From Ammopiptanthus mongolicus (lineage: Eukaryota; Streptophyta; Magnoliopsida; Fabales; Fabaceae), in assembly GCA_039655645.1 (NCBI GenBank), contig CM077345.1, positions 4,970,053 through 5,034,052 on the forward strand: a stretch of 64,000 bases of DNA, written 5' to 3'. How positions within the stretch are numbered: position 1 is the first letter of the stretch; every line of letters starts with the position of its first letter. Made by a program: the position numbers and the translations under genes. The notes under the pieces were generated by a model. The model did no database searches. It was given only the letters and a program-made list of their open reading frames with translations, and was not told the origin of the DNA. This document shows positions 23,584 to 33,427 of this stretch, in pieces.

Positions 23584-24142
23584 TTCAACAATGTAAATAC
23601 AACCCTAAGAAAATCTCCCCTCTTTCTCTCGTCTCCCTTACACTCTCACAGACGACGGCAGGGATGGTTTTGGGCCATTTTGGCCTAAATCCACACCCAT
23701 TTACTTCATTTTTTTTCTTCTTTTCTTTCCATAAGTGGGTTTTCCACAAATATCTGGTTCTTTCGTGTGAGTTTTCCATATAGATCTGGATCTTTTTGTG
23801 TCTTTTTTCCTTGTTCTTCGTAATCTTGGTGTGGCTTTGTTTGGTTTCCCGTCTTGGTGCGGTGTTCGTTTGTTCCAGATTGACAGATCTGCTTCGATCC
23901 ATCACAGATTTGATCAAGGCTTGGGTCTCAATGCTACAGATCCGAAAGCATGGATATTCCGGTGACTTTGATGGTGCCACTTTTGTAGGCAATTTGACTT
24001 TGCTGTATTATGCTTTTAACCTGGGTGCTGTGAGTTTGTTCGCAGTTTCATCCTTTTCGATTTTTAGCAATTTTGGATCTGTAATGTCATCGATGTACTG
24101 TATCAATTTGAATGAATGAATGGCTTTCCTTGTCAGAAAAAT
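23584..24142 (+). mobile_element. Short non-autonomous non-LTR retroelement with 17-bp TSD
   Basis: The flanking 17-mer CACTCTGCTTCATTACT is identical at 23567-23583 and 24143-24159. The element ends in a LINE-like tail (TTTGAATGAATGAATGG, then CAGAAAAAT). Long exact duplications with an A-rich end are the hallmark of target-primed reverse transcription. No reverse transcriptase is encoded. Its middle is shared with the inverted copy at about 57470-58000. The two copies are similar enough that translation gives matching wording (RLTD, RSITD, GYSG, TFVG), but I see no evidence that this is a real protein. It is most likely an internally deleted LINE or LINE-dependent element. Confidence 0.82.
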
Positions 24143-24159
24143 CACTCTGCTTCATTACT

Positions 24160-24801
24160 GATCATTTCACTTCATTCTCCCAAACATAGCTAGAGTAACC
24201 GGTTATTACTTTGTAGTTCGGAACATCCATTTTATATTTGAAAAGTCACGGTCTAGAGGGCGTGCATCAATGTATCTCGACCGATGATTGGGGACTAATA
24301 TTAGGTAGCATTTGTATAAGACATTTTTTAATATTTCTCGATAATGTAAGGTTGAGAATAAAAGTTTTTTTATCTTTTGTACAAGAGATATAAAATCATT
24401 TTTGAGCATAAAAGATGTCTGATAATAAAATTTGCGATAATAGTTAAAAATCACATTTTCATATGTGATGGTGAGAAAAAAATATTTCTCCGAATGAGAT
24501 TCATTTTTAAATAAAGCAAGTATTTCATGTTTAAGCAAGTATCTATTGATAATTAAGCAAGTATTTCATTTTTTAAATTCCCATTACACATTTAAGTTAT
24601 AAAAGCCCAATTTCATCAAAAAAAAGTTGTAAAATGACCAATATTTATGTCTTTTTAAATTACTCTTAAAGATGGGAATGGCATATAAATGAGGAAGATT
24701 AGTCCCTTTGTCCGGTCTTATATATTAGGAATTAGGATTTAATTTTGATATATTAATAATTTTAAAATCTCACTTAATCATGCATTTATCTCTATAAACA
24801 T
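24160..24801. other. Gene-free AT-rich stretch
   Basis: No gene, microsatellite or paired repeat was recognised. Confidence 0.5.
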
Positions 24802-24804
24802 TTA

Positions 24805-25243
24805 CACTTTGTTTGGTTGTAGGAGAGAAAGTGAGAGGAAAGAAGGGGAAAAAAAGAAAAAGAGTGAAAAATGAGAGGATTGTTTAGTTGTTTAGTATGA
24901 GAGAAAATAGAAGGAAAGAAAACTAAAACTTTTCTCTCCTCTTGTTTGGTTGAGTAGAAAGTGAGAGGAAAAAAAAATATATTTGTGAAATGACATAAAT
25001 GTCCCCACATAATAATAGTTAAATAAATAAAAGAATGGGTTTTTTGTATTTTCACCCAAAAAAATTATTGATCCCTCGATTTCCGTGTTTTCCTCTCAAA
25101 TATGGAAGAAAAAAAATTTGAGTGGGCCCCACATGTTTTTTTCCCCTTCCCTCCACTTTTCTTTCAATCCAAACAAGGGAAAAATCATTTTTCCCTTCCT
25201 TCCCTTTTCTTTCCCCCCTTTTTCCATCATACCAAACAAAGTG
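24805..25243. mobile_element. Tourist-like (PIF/Harbinger) MITE (439 bp), TSD TTA
   Basis: The ends CACTTTGTTTGGT and ACCAAACAAAGTG are perfect inverted repeats of 13 bases with looser complementarity inward. A trinucleotide duplication TTA flanks them (24802-24804 and 25244-25246), as in PIF/Harbinger MITEs. The interior is purine-rich on the left and pyrimidine-rich on the right, with further internal GTTTGG motifs. No coding capacity. Confidence 0.8.
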
Positions 25244-25246
25244 TTA

Positions 25247-25959
25247 ACTTATATTATAACTATTTTAGAAGGTAAGGATATTGTAAGATACGAATGTTGG
25301 GAAATGAATTTGCTACGGTTAAAATTCCCTACATTCAGTAGATCGGAACCAATGGATAAAGATTGAGCGACTTACATTTCAAGTTTACTTTTTAAATCCG
25401 ATTTACCGAGCTTATAATATAAACCATCTTATCTTCATCCAATGATATCGAGATACTGATTACAGTGAATGTAGGAAAGTTCGACCGTAGACTAATCTTT
25501 GCCCTATTATTGCATGCCTCGTACCTCTTCTAATTGAGGTGTCTCGAAAGGGAGAAAAAAAATATATTTTTTAATAATTTTTAAGAAAGATTTTACCTAG
25601 TCACAATACCTAACCTAAAATTACATGAATAATTTGTTGTAAAAAATTTGAAAACTTCACAACAACAATGCATTAAAACTAAAATTTATATATAATTATT
25701 TTGTTCATTATTATTTGGTGGAATCATTATTTCCTGTACTAAGTGGGACACTAATAATAATTTTTTAATAGTAAATATAAGAGTAAAAAGTCTAATATAT
25801 TCCTTACAGATTGTAATTTTTAATTATTATTGCCTTACAGAATGCTGGGATAAATATATTCCAGTCGTTTGGCTCGAGTTTGATTCTGCTGATGCGTTCA
25901 ACTTCATCATGAAGAGTTGTGAACCATCACAGTTATGTGTTCCCTCAGTGACTTCCGTC
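25247..25959. other. Gene-free AT-rich stretch
   Basis: No gene recognised. Composition changes at about 25850, where the degenerate tandem-repeat region begins. Confidence 0.45.
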
Positions 25960-26211
25960 AATTACATGTTATCCAAGACACGGAATGCCCGTGTTACTTG
26001 TGGCATGAAAGAAGGGGAAAAAGTAACTAGTTGGTTAATTTTGCGCAATCGATGAAAATTGGTGTGCGTCATTTGAACGTTCCTTGTGACGATTAACCAA
26101 GTCATGGAATGCTCGTGTTACTAGTAGCTTGAGGGAAGGAACAAGATATTGGTTTTGGCTAATTTTGCGACTTCTGCTGCTTCATGGAAACTGGTTTGCG
26201 TCATTTGGTAC
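25960..26211. repeat. Degenerate tandem repeat, left part (target of the gypsy insertion)
   Basis: Units of roughly 120-140 bases share TGGAATGCTCGTGTTACT, GCTTCATGGAAACTGGTTTG and GTCATTTGAACGTTCCTTGT. The array continues on the other side of the retrotransposon at 38489-38640, so the gypsy element landed inside it. The origin of the repeat is unknown to me; stops occur in all frames. Confidence 0.6.
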
Positions 26212-26605
26212 TGTTCTCTTCTAATCTAGATCCCGAGAATGAGCTGAAAACCTTACTCTCGAGTATGTGTTACTGAATATCTTTTTTGTTCTGTCTCTAA
26301 CAACCCGGGGTCGCTCTCTTTATAGGCCCCCCATACGCTCCCTCCATTAAAGGCCCTTTATGGGTGACAGCCTGTCCTGCCATGTTTATCTCCTCCTTCG
26401 GCCGTTTTGGCTCCGCATAGGACGCGATCTGTCCCTAATCCCGAGTATCCCGGGATTGGTATAACAGGGGGGAATATTCCTTTTGCTGGGTTTAGGATGA
26501 CCATCGAGGAGGCCTAGCTGGATTTGGGCCCAACTGTTGTTTTCATGAGTGGGTTGAGGTCCCCATTAGATTCAGGTGGGATTATACTCGGCCCATGTAG
26601 GAACA
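26212..26605 (-). repeat. 3' LTR of the Tat element
   Basis: 394 bp, starting TGTTCTCTTCTAATC and ending CATGTAGGAACA in plus orientation. In element orientation a purine-rich stretch around 26606-26620 (GGTTTGGGGGACTTC) lies immediately upstream and is the probable polypurine tract. Confidence 0.95.
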
Positions 26606-27223
26606 GAAGTCCCCCAAACCTCGAGTTGCTTGCGGCGAGAAGGATTCAAAATTTTTGCCCGACGATTCAAATCTTGGCCGAGTATATGTTGCTGTGTTCC
26701 CGGGACTCCGAGGAACTCCCCTCCATGGGGTATCTCGGGACGTCCCGTGTCTTGCGGTGCAGGTCTTGTCATCCGTGTCAGAGATACCTGTCACCTACTA
26801 CGTCTCCTCATTATGGCTGTCTCGAGGTGACCTTGTCACGCCTGCCTAGGGCCGCGTGGATACGTCAGGGCGCGTCTCTTCACTCGCTGACTCCTGGCTT
26901 TCCAACTGTCGTACCGCCTGGCCCTTCGTCGTCCCCTCTTTTTGGTCCGTTAGATCTAAGCATCAGGCGCCGTTGGATGTGAAACTTTTTGTTTTGGGCT
27001 TCCTTTTTCGAATTGGTTCTTAATAGTTCTCTTAAATGGTTTCCTTTTCATTCTCCCTTGTTTGAAAACACAGTTCCTGCGCTAGTTTCCCCTTCGTCTT
27101 CCCGCTCGAGGCTTTCAAGCTTTCCATTTACCAGGTACGCCCAAATTTTCTCTGAACCTCTGCATCCTGCACATTTGTTTTTTGGGTTCCTGGACTCCCT
27201 CCTCCTTTCCTATAGTTCATCCC

Positions 27224-28073
27224 ATGGCGTCTAGTTCTCCAATATCACCTTCCTCTAGTTCTTCATAGACATTGCAAGCTGCCCCCTTCGTAAACAGTCC
27301 TAGCTTTTCTTCTGGAACTCCTTCTCCATTTCCTTGTCAGCCTGCGTTTGTGGGGTCTTATGATTGGGTTGACCCTAGTGCCCTTACCTGGGTTTCTAAG
27401 TTTCAAACTGTTAGGTCATTGGAAAAAGTTCAAAACGAGATTTCTGACTCGAGGGAAGCCAGTGGCATCGTCATCTCTCCATGCGACAAAGATGACCGAA
27501 TATGCATGTCTGGCTCTCATCTCCCCCATGATTTCTTCTTCATGTATCACTACCTGTTTTCCGAGGTAAAACTCCATCTTCCCTTCTCGGACTTCCAATG
27601 CTCGGTTCTTCGATGCTTGAATGTGGCCCCTAGCCAGTTGCACCCAAATAGTTGGGCCTTTGTCAAATCTTTTGAGGTTCTATGTTCCTTTCTAGGTTTT
27701 CGGCCGACGGTCGGGAAGCTATTTTCCTTTTTTGAAGTGAGGTCGAGAGGCAAGGTGGGTTGGCTTTCTCTTAATAGTATTCCTCGTCGGGGTATATTGG
27801 ACATTTTTACTTCCTCTTGTAAGGGTTTCAAAGAGGGTTTTTTCAAGGTACAGGCTCGGGCCAACCATGCTTCCTTTTTTCTCGAGGAGAGAGGTCAACC
27901 CAAATTTCCATTATATTGGACTTCGAATCCGAACTACATTTCGGGGTACGAGTATCGTTCTCTCACCCCCCTCGAGAAAAAGGAAGTAGATTATCTTGAA
28001 AAGTTTCCGTTGTTGCGTAGCCGAGGATTAATAACTGTAGAAGATAACCCGGTCGGACTCGCTGCCCTAATGG
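27224..28073 (+). pseudogene. Antisense gene of the Tat element, exon 1 (Transposase_28-type domain)
   Basis: This frame runs opposite to gag-pol. It would begin with ATG at 27224 followed by a Ser/Pro-rich start, but a TAG at 27266-27268 stops it at codon 15. The frame then stays open to the splice donor after 28073. The protein matches the plant 'putative gypsy type transposon' family (Pfam PF04195) by its core: LPHDFFFMYHYLFSEVKL, VLRCLNVAPSQLHPNSWAF and CSFLGFRPTVGKLFSFF. Such antisense frames are known in Tat elements (for example Grande), but their role is unsettled. The start choice is inferred; a copy without the stop would confirm it. Confidence 0.8.
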
Positions 28074-28155
28074 GTGAGAGATTTAGATACATATAGGCAT
28101 ATAGATATATATATTTGGTTGGTCGTTTGACGCTCGGGTTTTTTTGTGTGTGCAG

Positions 28156-29147
28156 AGACTATGGCCCCGAGATTGAACAAGAAGGACTTTGAGAAATTCC
28201 TGGCTTTGAACCAACAGAGCCAAAGCGCAGCGGCACCCGGGGAGACGTCGTCGATTGCAGCTGTGGACTTAGCCGAGAAAGATGTGGAATCGGGACTGGT
28301 GAGGAGGCAAAGGAGAAAGGCGGGTGCCTCCGCGGCTGAGACGACGAAGAAGAAGCAGAAAGCGGTGGGTGAGGTGGCCCCGGCCACGGTTGGGACCGAG
28401 GATACTCTGTTGGCCCTATTGTCCGGGAATCCAGTAGTTCCCCCTGAGGTGCAGTCCTTCTGGAACCAGACGTTCCAACCGGAAACTATTGTGGACAGCC
28501 ATTTGCTACACAATGCCGATCTTCAGCTGTACCACAAGCTTGGGGGGCAACAGTCTGGCCGTACAATGCAAGCCTATGGATTGAGGATGGCCGCTATGGG
28601 CCGATATATGGAGATGGAGATGATAGCGGTTGCGAAGAAGAAAGCAGAGCTCGAGGCTGAAGTGAGCCGCTTAAATAGCAAAATCATTGCCGACCTGAAT
28701 CGAGTTAATGCCGTTGATCAGTTGGAACTGGAGTTGTCAAAGGCGCGAAGTCAGCTGGAGCAGGCAATCGAGGAGGAAGCCAAACTTAATGACCTGGTCG
28801 GGAATTTGACGGCCGAGCTGAAAACGGCTGAGGGAAAAACGGAGCGTGCCGAGAAAACCGCTAGAGAGAAAGAAAGCCAACTGTTGCGGGAGATTGATGA
28901 ATTGAAGATGGCTACGGTGAAACAGTATGCGGATGGCTTCAATCAGGCCATGAAGCAAGTGGCGTGCCTTACCCCGGATTATGACTTCAGCCAAACAGGA
29001 TTGTTGAAGGAGGTCCGAGATGGAGAGTTGGTGGATCTTCCTGATGATGAGGAGGAGGAGGTAGATAGAGGTGTCGAGGAGGCACATGGGGATGAACATA
29101 CCAGTGGGGTCAATCCAGACGGTGACGCTGGGGCAGGCGAAGGATAG
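28156..29147 (+). CDS. Antisense gene of the Tat element, exon 2 (coiled-coil)
   Basis: Joined to exon 1 through a GT-AG intron at 28074-28155 (donor GGTGAGAG, acceptor TGTGTGTGCAG). The join keeps frame, and the two exons total 614 codons including the stop at 29145-29147. The protein continues with a basic patch (RRQRRKAG, TKKKQK) that could direct it to the nucleus. A long heptad-like coiled coil rich in E, K and L follows (about 28610-28920), then an acidic tail (DDEEEEVDRGVEE). An 82-base intron in a transposon gene implies transcription by host machinery from its own promoter. Expression in this copy is not shown and exon 1 carries an early stop. Confidence 0.75.
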
Positions 29148-29285
29148 TAATAAAATGTTTTTTTTTTTAACGTGCCGTGTGGCACCCGAAGTAATATGGG
29201 ACTCTGGCCTTCGTATATTTTTGTACCTCTGGCGGATACTGCGACATCAGGGTTGGTTATGGCCCATTTTAAAATAGAAAAGCGG

Positions 29286-29872
29286 AATTGTGCAAGTGTT
29301 TCTCGATTTTTTTTTTTTGGTTTCAAGTTTTGTATTTGTGCCCGGCTTCGTCGTACTTCCAAATTATTTTTTTGAAAGTCGTTAAGTCCGAGTGTTTCTC
29401 GGTTTTCCCGTCTTCCCGGTTTCAAGTTATTTACTTGTACCAGGCTTCGGCGTATTTTCAAATTATATATTTGAAAGTCATTAAGTCCGAGTGTTTCTCG
29501 GTTTTTCCGTCTTCCCGGTTTCAAGTTATTTACTTGTACCAGGCTTCGTCGTACTTCCAAATTATTTTTTTGAAAGTCGTTAAGTCCGAGTGTTTCTCGG
29601 TTTTCCCGTCTTCCCGGTTTCAAGTTATTTACTTGTACCAGGCTTCGGTGTACTTCTAGATTATATATTTGAAAGTCGTTTAGTCCGAGTGTTTCTCGGT
29701 TTTCCCGTCTTCCCGGTTTCAAGTTATTTACTTGTACCAGGCTTCGGCGTACTTCTAAATTATATATTTGAAAGTCATTTAGTCCGAGTGTTTCTCGGTT
29801 TTTCCGTCTTCCCGGTTTCAAGTTATTTACTTGTACCAGGCTTCGGCGTACTTCCAAATTATTTAATATATC
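29286..29872 (-). repeat. 99-bp tandem array, about six copies
   Basis: The motif AGTCCG recurs at 29385, 29484, 29583, 29682 and 29781, exactly 99 bases apart. The unit contains GTTTCTCGG, CCGTCTTCCCGGTTTCAAG and CTTGTACCAGGCTTCGG. The unit nearest the antisense gene is the most diverged. Because 99 is divisible by three, the minus strand stays open through the array as a 33-residue repeat (EVRRSLVQVNNLKPGRR). The array lies in the 3' untranslated region of the gypsy element, a place where tandem arrays are known to arise in Tat-type elements. Confidence 0.92.
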
Positions 29873-30006
29873 ATATTTGGAAAAGTCATATCGTTGTAAG
29901 AATACTTTATTTATGATTCGTGGACGTGCCTCGTTAAAACCTTATTGGCCAAAACCCCCCTTGGGGAAAAAAACCAAAAGGAAAAAGAGTACACCGTCCG
30001 AATACA

Positions 30007-32724
30007 TCAGTTGTAACAGAATTTCAAGTGTGTGGAGTTCCAAGTCCTCGGAATCTCCTTCTGTTCTAGGCTTTCTAACTTATATGCTCCTTTTCCAAGC
30101 TCTTCCTTGATTCGAAAAGGCCCCTCCCATCTCGCCGCGAACTTTCCGTCCTCAGTCTTCTTCCTCGGCCCTTGGCACAATCTTAGCACCAGGTCGCCGC
30201 ACTTCAACTTCCTCGGTTTGAGTCTGGAGTTGTATTTGCGAGCTGCCTTCGCCTGTGCGGCAGCGTTTCTGATGTGTGCCATCTGCCTGATCTCCTCCAA
30301 GGTGTCCAGCTCGGCTCGACGTGCTTCATCGTCCTGATCAGCGACAAAATGAACACGACGCCAGGTAGATTCTCCGATTTCAACAGGGATCATTGCATCT
30401 GCGCCGTATGTTAGGCGGAAAGGGGATTCCTTCGTTGCTGAGTGTGGCGTTACATGGTAGGCCCATAAGATGCTAGGGAGCTCTTCGACCCATAGTCCCC
30501 CAGCAACAGTTACTCGTTTACGGAATTCATTCAGGAGAATCTTGTTAGCGGCTTCAGCCTGTCCGTTGGTTTGCGGGTGTTCTACCGAGGTGAACCTGTG
30601 TTGAATTCCTAACTGCGTGCAAAATTCCTGAAACTTCTTATCAGTAAACTGTGTGCCATTATCAGTTATTATTGTGTGTGGGACTCCATGTCTACAAACT
30701 AGGTTTTTCCAAGTAAATTTTACAATGTGTTTTGTGGAAATCGTGGCTAGTGGTTCCGCCTCCATCCACTTTGTGAAATAATCAACGCTAACAAGAAGGA
30801 ATTTTACCTGACCCTTTGCCATTGGTAGAGGACCGAGAATGTCCATACCCCAGGTATTGAATGGCCATGGGGATGTGATGTTATGCAATTCCTCTACAGG
30901 CTTGTGCTGAACTGGAGAGAAACGTTGGCAACTATCACATCGCTGGACTCGCTTTGCACAGTCCGCTCTCAGCGTGGGCCAGTAGTACCCAGCCTTCAGG
31001 ATTTTTATTGCCAATGTCTGCCCACCCATGTGCATCCCGCAGATTCCTTCGTGAAATTCTTGCATTACATACTCGGATTGATCTTCCCGCAGGCATTTTA
31101 ACATGGGGGTCGAGAACCCTCGTCGGTATAACTGTCCGTTATCAATGACGTAGAAGGTGGCTTGTCTTTTCAGTTTCTTGGCCTCTGAGGGATTCTCTGA
31201 TAATTCTTCGTTTGTCAGATATTTCCATATGGGCTCCATCCAAGTTGTTCCGAGGACGGAACAAGTCAAGACGAGTGAATCACTCGGAACGTCTTCCTGC
31301 TCAACGCTTGGGGCATGCAAGGTTTCCTGGAGAACCGAACGGTTTTGCCCCGTTTTTTTGGTACTTGCTAGTTTGGACAACAAATCGGCCCTAACATTTT
31401 CTTCCCGCCTGATATGTTCAATTGTAAATTCATCAAAAACAGCAATTAAACTCTTAACCTTATTCATGTACCTGGTCATTTGAGGGTCTTTGGCCTGGAA
31501 ATCTCCCTTTACTTGAGCTGTAACCAACTGGGAATCGCTGCACACCCGGAGCTGTTTGGCACCGACTTCTATTGCTAAGCTGATGCCAGCGATTAAAGCC
31601 TCGTACTCGGCCTGATTATTACTTGTAGGGAAATTAAATTTTAAGGCTTGCTCCAAAGTTACTCCCGATGGTTCCTGTAAAATTATGCCAGCGCCGCTTC
31701 CCTTTGCATTGGAAGAGCCATCTACATATAGATTCCAAACAAGAGCATGTTCGGATTCGAGAGCAGGGGTTAATTCGGCGACGAAGTCTGCCAAACACTG
31801 AGCCTTTATGGGCCCCCTGACTTCATATCTAATGCCGAATTCCGAGAGCTCAACTGCCCATGCCATCATCCTTCCAGCTATTTTCGGTTTTTGCAAGATT
31901 TGCCGAACCGGGTGATCGGTCTTGACCACGATCTGGTGTGCCTGAAAGTAAGGTCTCAATCGGCGAGCTGCCGTTATCAAAGCCAACACAAGTTTTTCCA
32001 CAAGTTGGTATCGTGTTTCAGCCCCCTGCAGCACTCGGCTGATGTAGTAAACTGGCTTTTGCTGCTTGTCTTCTTCCTGTATGAGGACTGCACTGATGGA
32101 CATGTCAGTAACAGATAAATATAAAAGTAAAGTCTTACCAAGTCCTGGCTTTGTTAGGATGGGGGGAGCCGAGAGAAAATGTTTCAACTTTTGAAAAGCG
32201 TCTTCGCATTCATTTGTCCACTTGAAATTTGCTGGTTTCTTCAGCGTGTTGAAGAATGGATAAGCCCTGTCGGCAGATCGAGGTAGGAATCTTTGCAAAG
32301 CGGCTACTCGCCCGGACAGTCTTTGGACATCTTTAATTGTCTTCGGACTAGGCATGTCTAATATTGCCCGACATTTATCCGGGTTTGCCTCTATTCCTCT
32401 GTGCTTCAGCATGAAGCCTAGGAACTTTCCCCCCTGGACACCAAAGATACATTTCTCGGGATTTAACCGCATATTATACTTTCGTACCTTACCGAGTATT
32501 TCTCGAAGGTCGTCGATGTGGGCTTCCTCGGTTGATGATTTGACGACCATGTCATCCACATACACCTCAATGTTTCTTCCAATTTGTGCTGCAAACACTT
32601 TGTCCATAAGGCGTTGATAGGTGGCCCCAACATTCTTCAGGCCGAAAGGCATAACCCGGTAACAGAAATTGGCTTTGTCGGACATGAAGGCGGTTTTTTC
32701 TTCATCTGATGGGTGCATTCTGAT
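30007..32724 (-). pseudogene. Tat pol: reverse transcriptase (C-terminal part), RNase H, second RNase H, integrase
   Basis: Open for about 900 codons. It starts just after the in-frame stop at 32725-32727. Reverse transcriptase keeps the FCYRVMPFGLKN region and the catalytic YVDD. Next come the ordinary RNase H (LLLYLSVTDMSISAVL, VKTDHPVRQIL) and a second RNase H of the archaeal type (WNLYVDGSSNAKGSGAGI, EYEALIAGISLA, SDSQLVTAQV). The second copy is a Tat-lineage marker. The integrase zinc finger is H-x-H...C-x2-C (GMHMGG... CDSCQRF). Its DDE core has D in WGMDILGP, D in ITDNGTQFTD and E in NGQAEAANK. The C-terminal GPFRI module ends the protein. All catalytic residues are present; the element fails because of the upstream stops and the insertion. 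Confidence 0.93.
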
Positions 32725-32787
32725 CTAGTTATATCCTGAGTAGGCATCTAAAAAACTTAGCAACCCATGGCCGGATGCGCCATCCAC

Positions 32788-33422
32788 CAGTCAATCAATA
32801 CTCGGTAACGGGTATGAATCCTTCGGACATGCTTTATTGAGATCAGTATAGTCCGTACACATTCTCCATCTCCCACTGGGCTTTCTGACCATAACCACGT
32901 TAGCTAACCAGGTTGTGTACTCGATGTCCCGGATAAAACCTGCCTCGACTAGCTTCTGGGTTTCCGCGATTACTGCTTCTCTTTTGTCACCGCCCATTCT
33001 TCTTTTTCTCTGGGCCACTGGTCTGGCTTCCGGACATACTGCCAACCGATGACAGATGACCTCTGGATCGATACCCGGCATATCAGCTGCCGTCCATGCA
33101 AAAAGGTCTGCGTTTTCTTTCAGCAACTGCCCTATTTGATCCTGTACTGTCCTTGGGATGTTCGCTCCCACCAGGGTATGCTTCTCTGGTGTGTCACCAA
33201 GTTGTATCCTCACCAGGGGGTCGACAGGCTGTGGATGCTCTGCAGAAGTGTCCTCCCTGGGATCCAAGTCGACTAAGTTCACCGTGCTCGAAGATCCGGG
33301 TGTCATGTCGTCCTCGGATATTCGTTTTGCTATATTCAGGCTGTCGACATAGCACTGTCTTGCCAGTTTCTGATCTGCCCTGATCGTCACCAGCTCCCCT
33401 GAAAGTGTCGGAAATTTCATTG
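32788..33422 (-). pseudogene. Tat pol: protease-RT linker and N-terminal reverse transcriptase fragment
   Basis: Continues the gag-pol frame directly on the far side of the solo LTR. It begins in the sequence after the protease (FPTLSGELVTIRADQKLARQ) and runs through the linker to the start of reverse transcriptase (EAGFIRDIEYTTWLANVV, GRWRMCTDYTDLNKACPKD). It ends at a TGA at 32788-32790. A second stop, TAG at 32725-32727, follows in the same frame, so no frameshift is involved. Both stops look like single C-to-T changes on the coding strand (an Arg and a Gln codon in relatives), which fits deamination of methylated cytosine. Confidence 0.9.
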
Positions 33423-33427
33423 CTAGG

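Noticed and set aside
23796..24119. Protein-like similarity between the frames at 23796 and 57802
   Set aside because: The similarity follows from both being copies of one repeat at the DNA level. There is no sign of codon-level constraint and the frames differ in start and end.
26524..26982. A 152-codon open frame at the 3' LTR of the gypsy element
   Set aside because: It overlaps the LTR and the region before the antisense gene. Competing frames on both strands are open because this region is GC-rich. No recognisable protein.
28979..29857. A 292-codon minus-strand frame with 33-residue repeats as a gene
   Set aside because: It arises because the 99-bp tandem unit is a multiple of three. 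It overlaps the antisense gene's exon 2 and has no start or family support. Listed as a repeat and a finding only.
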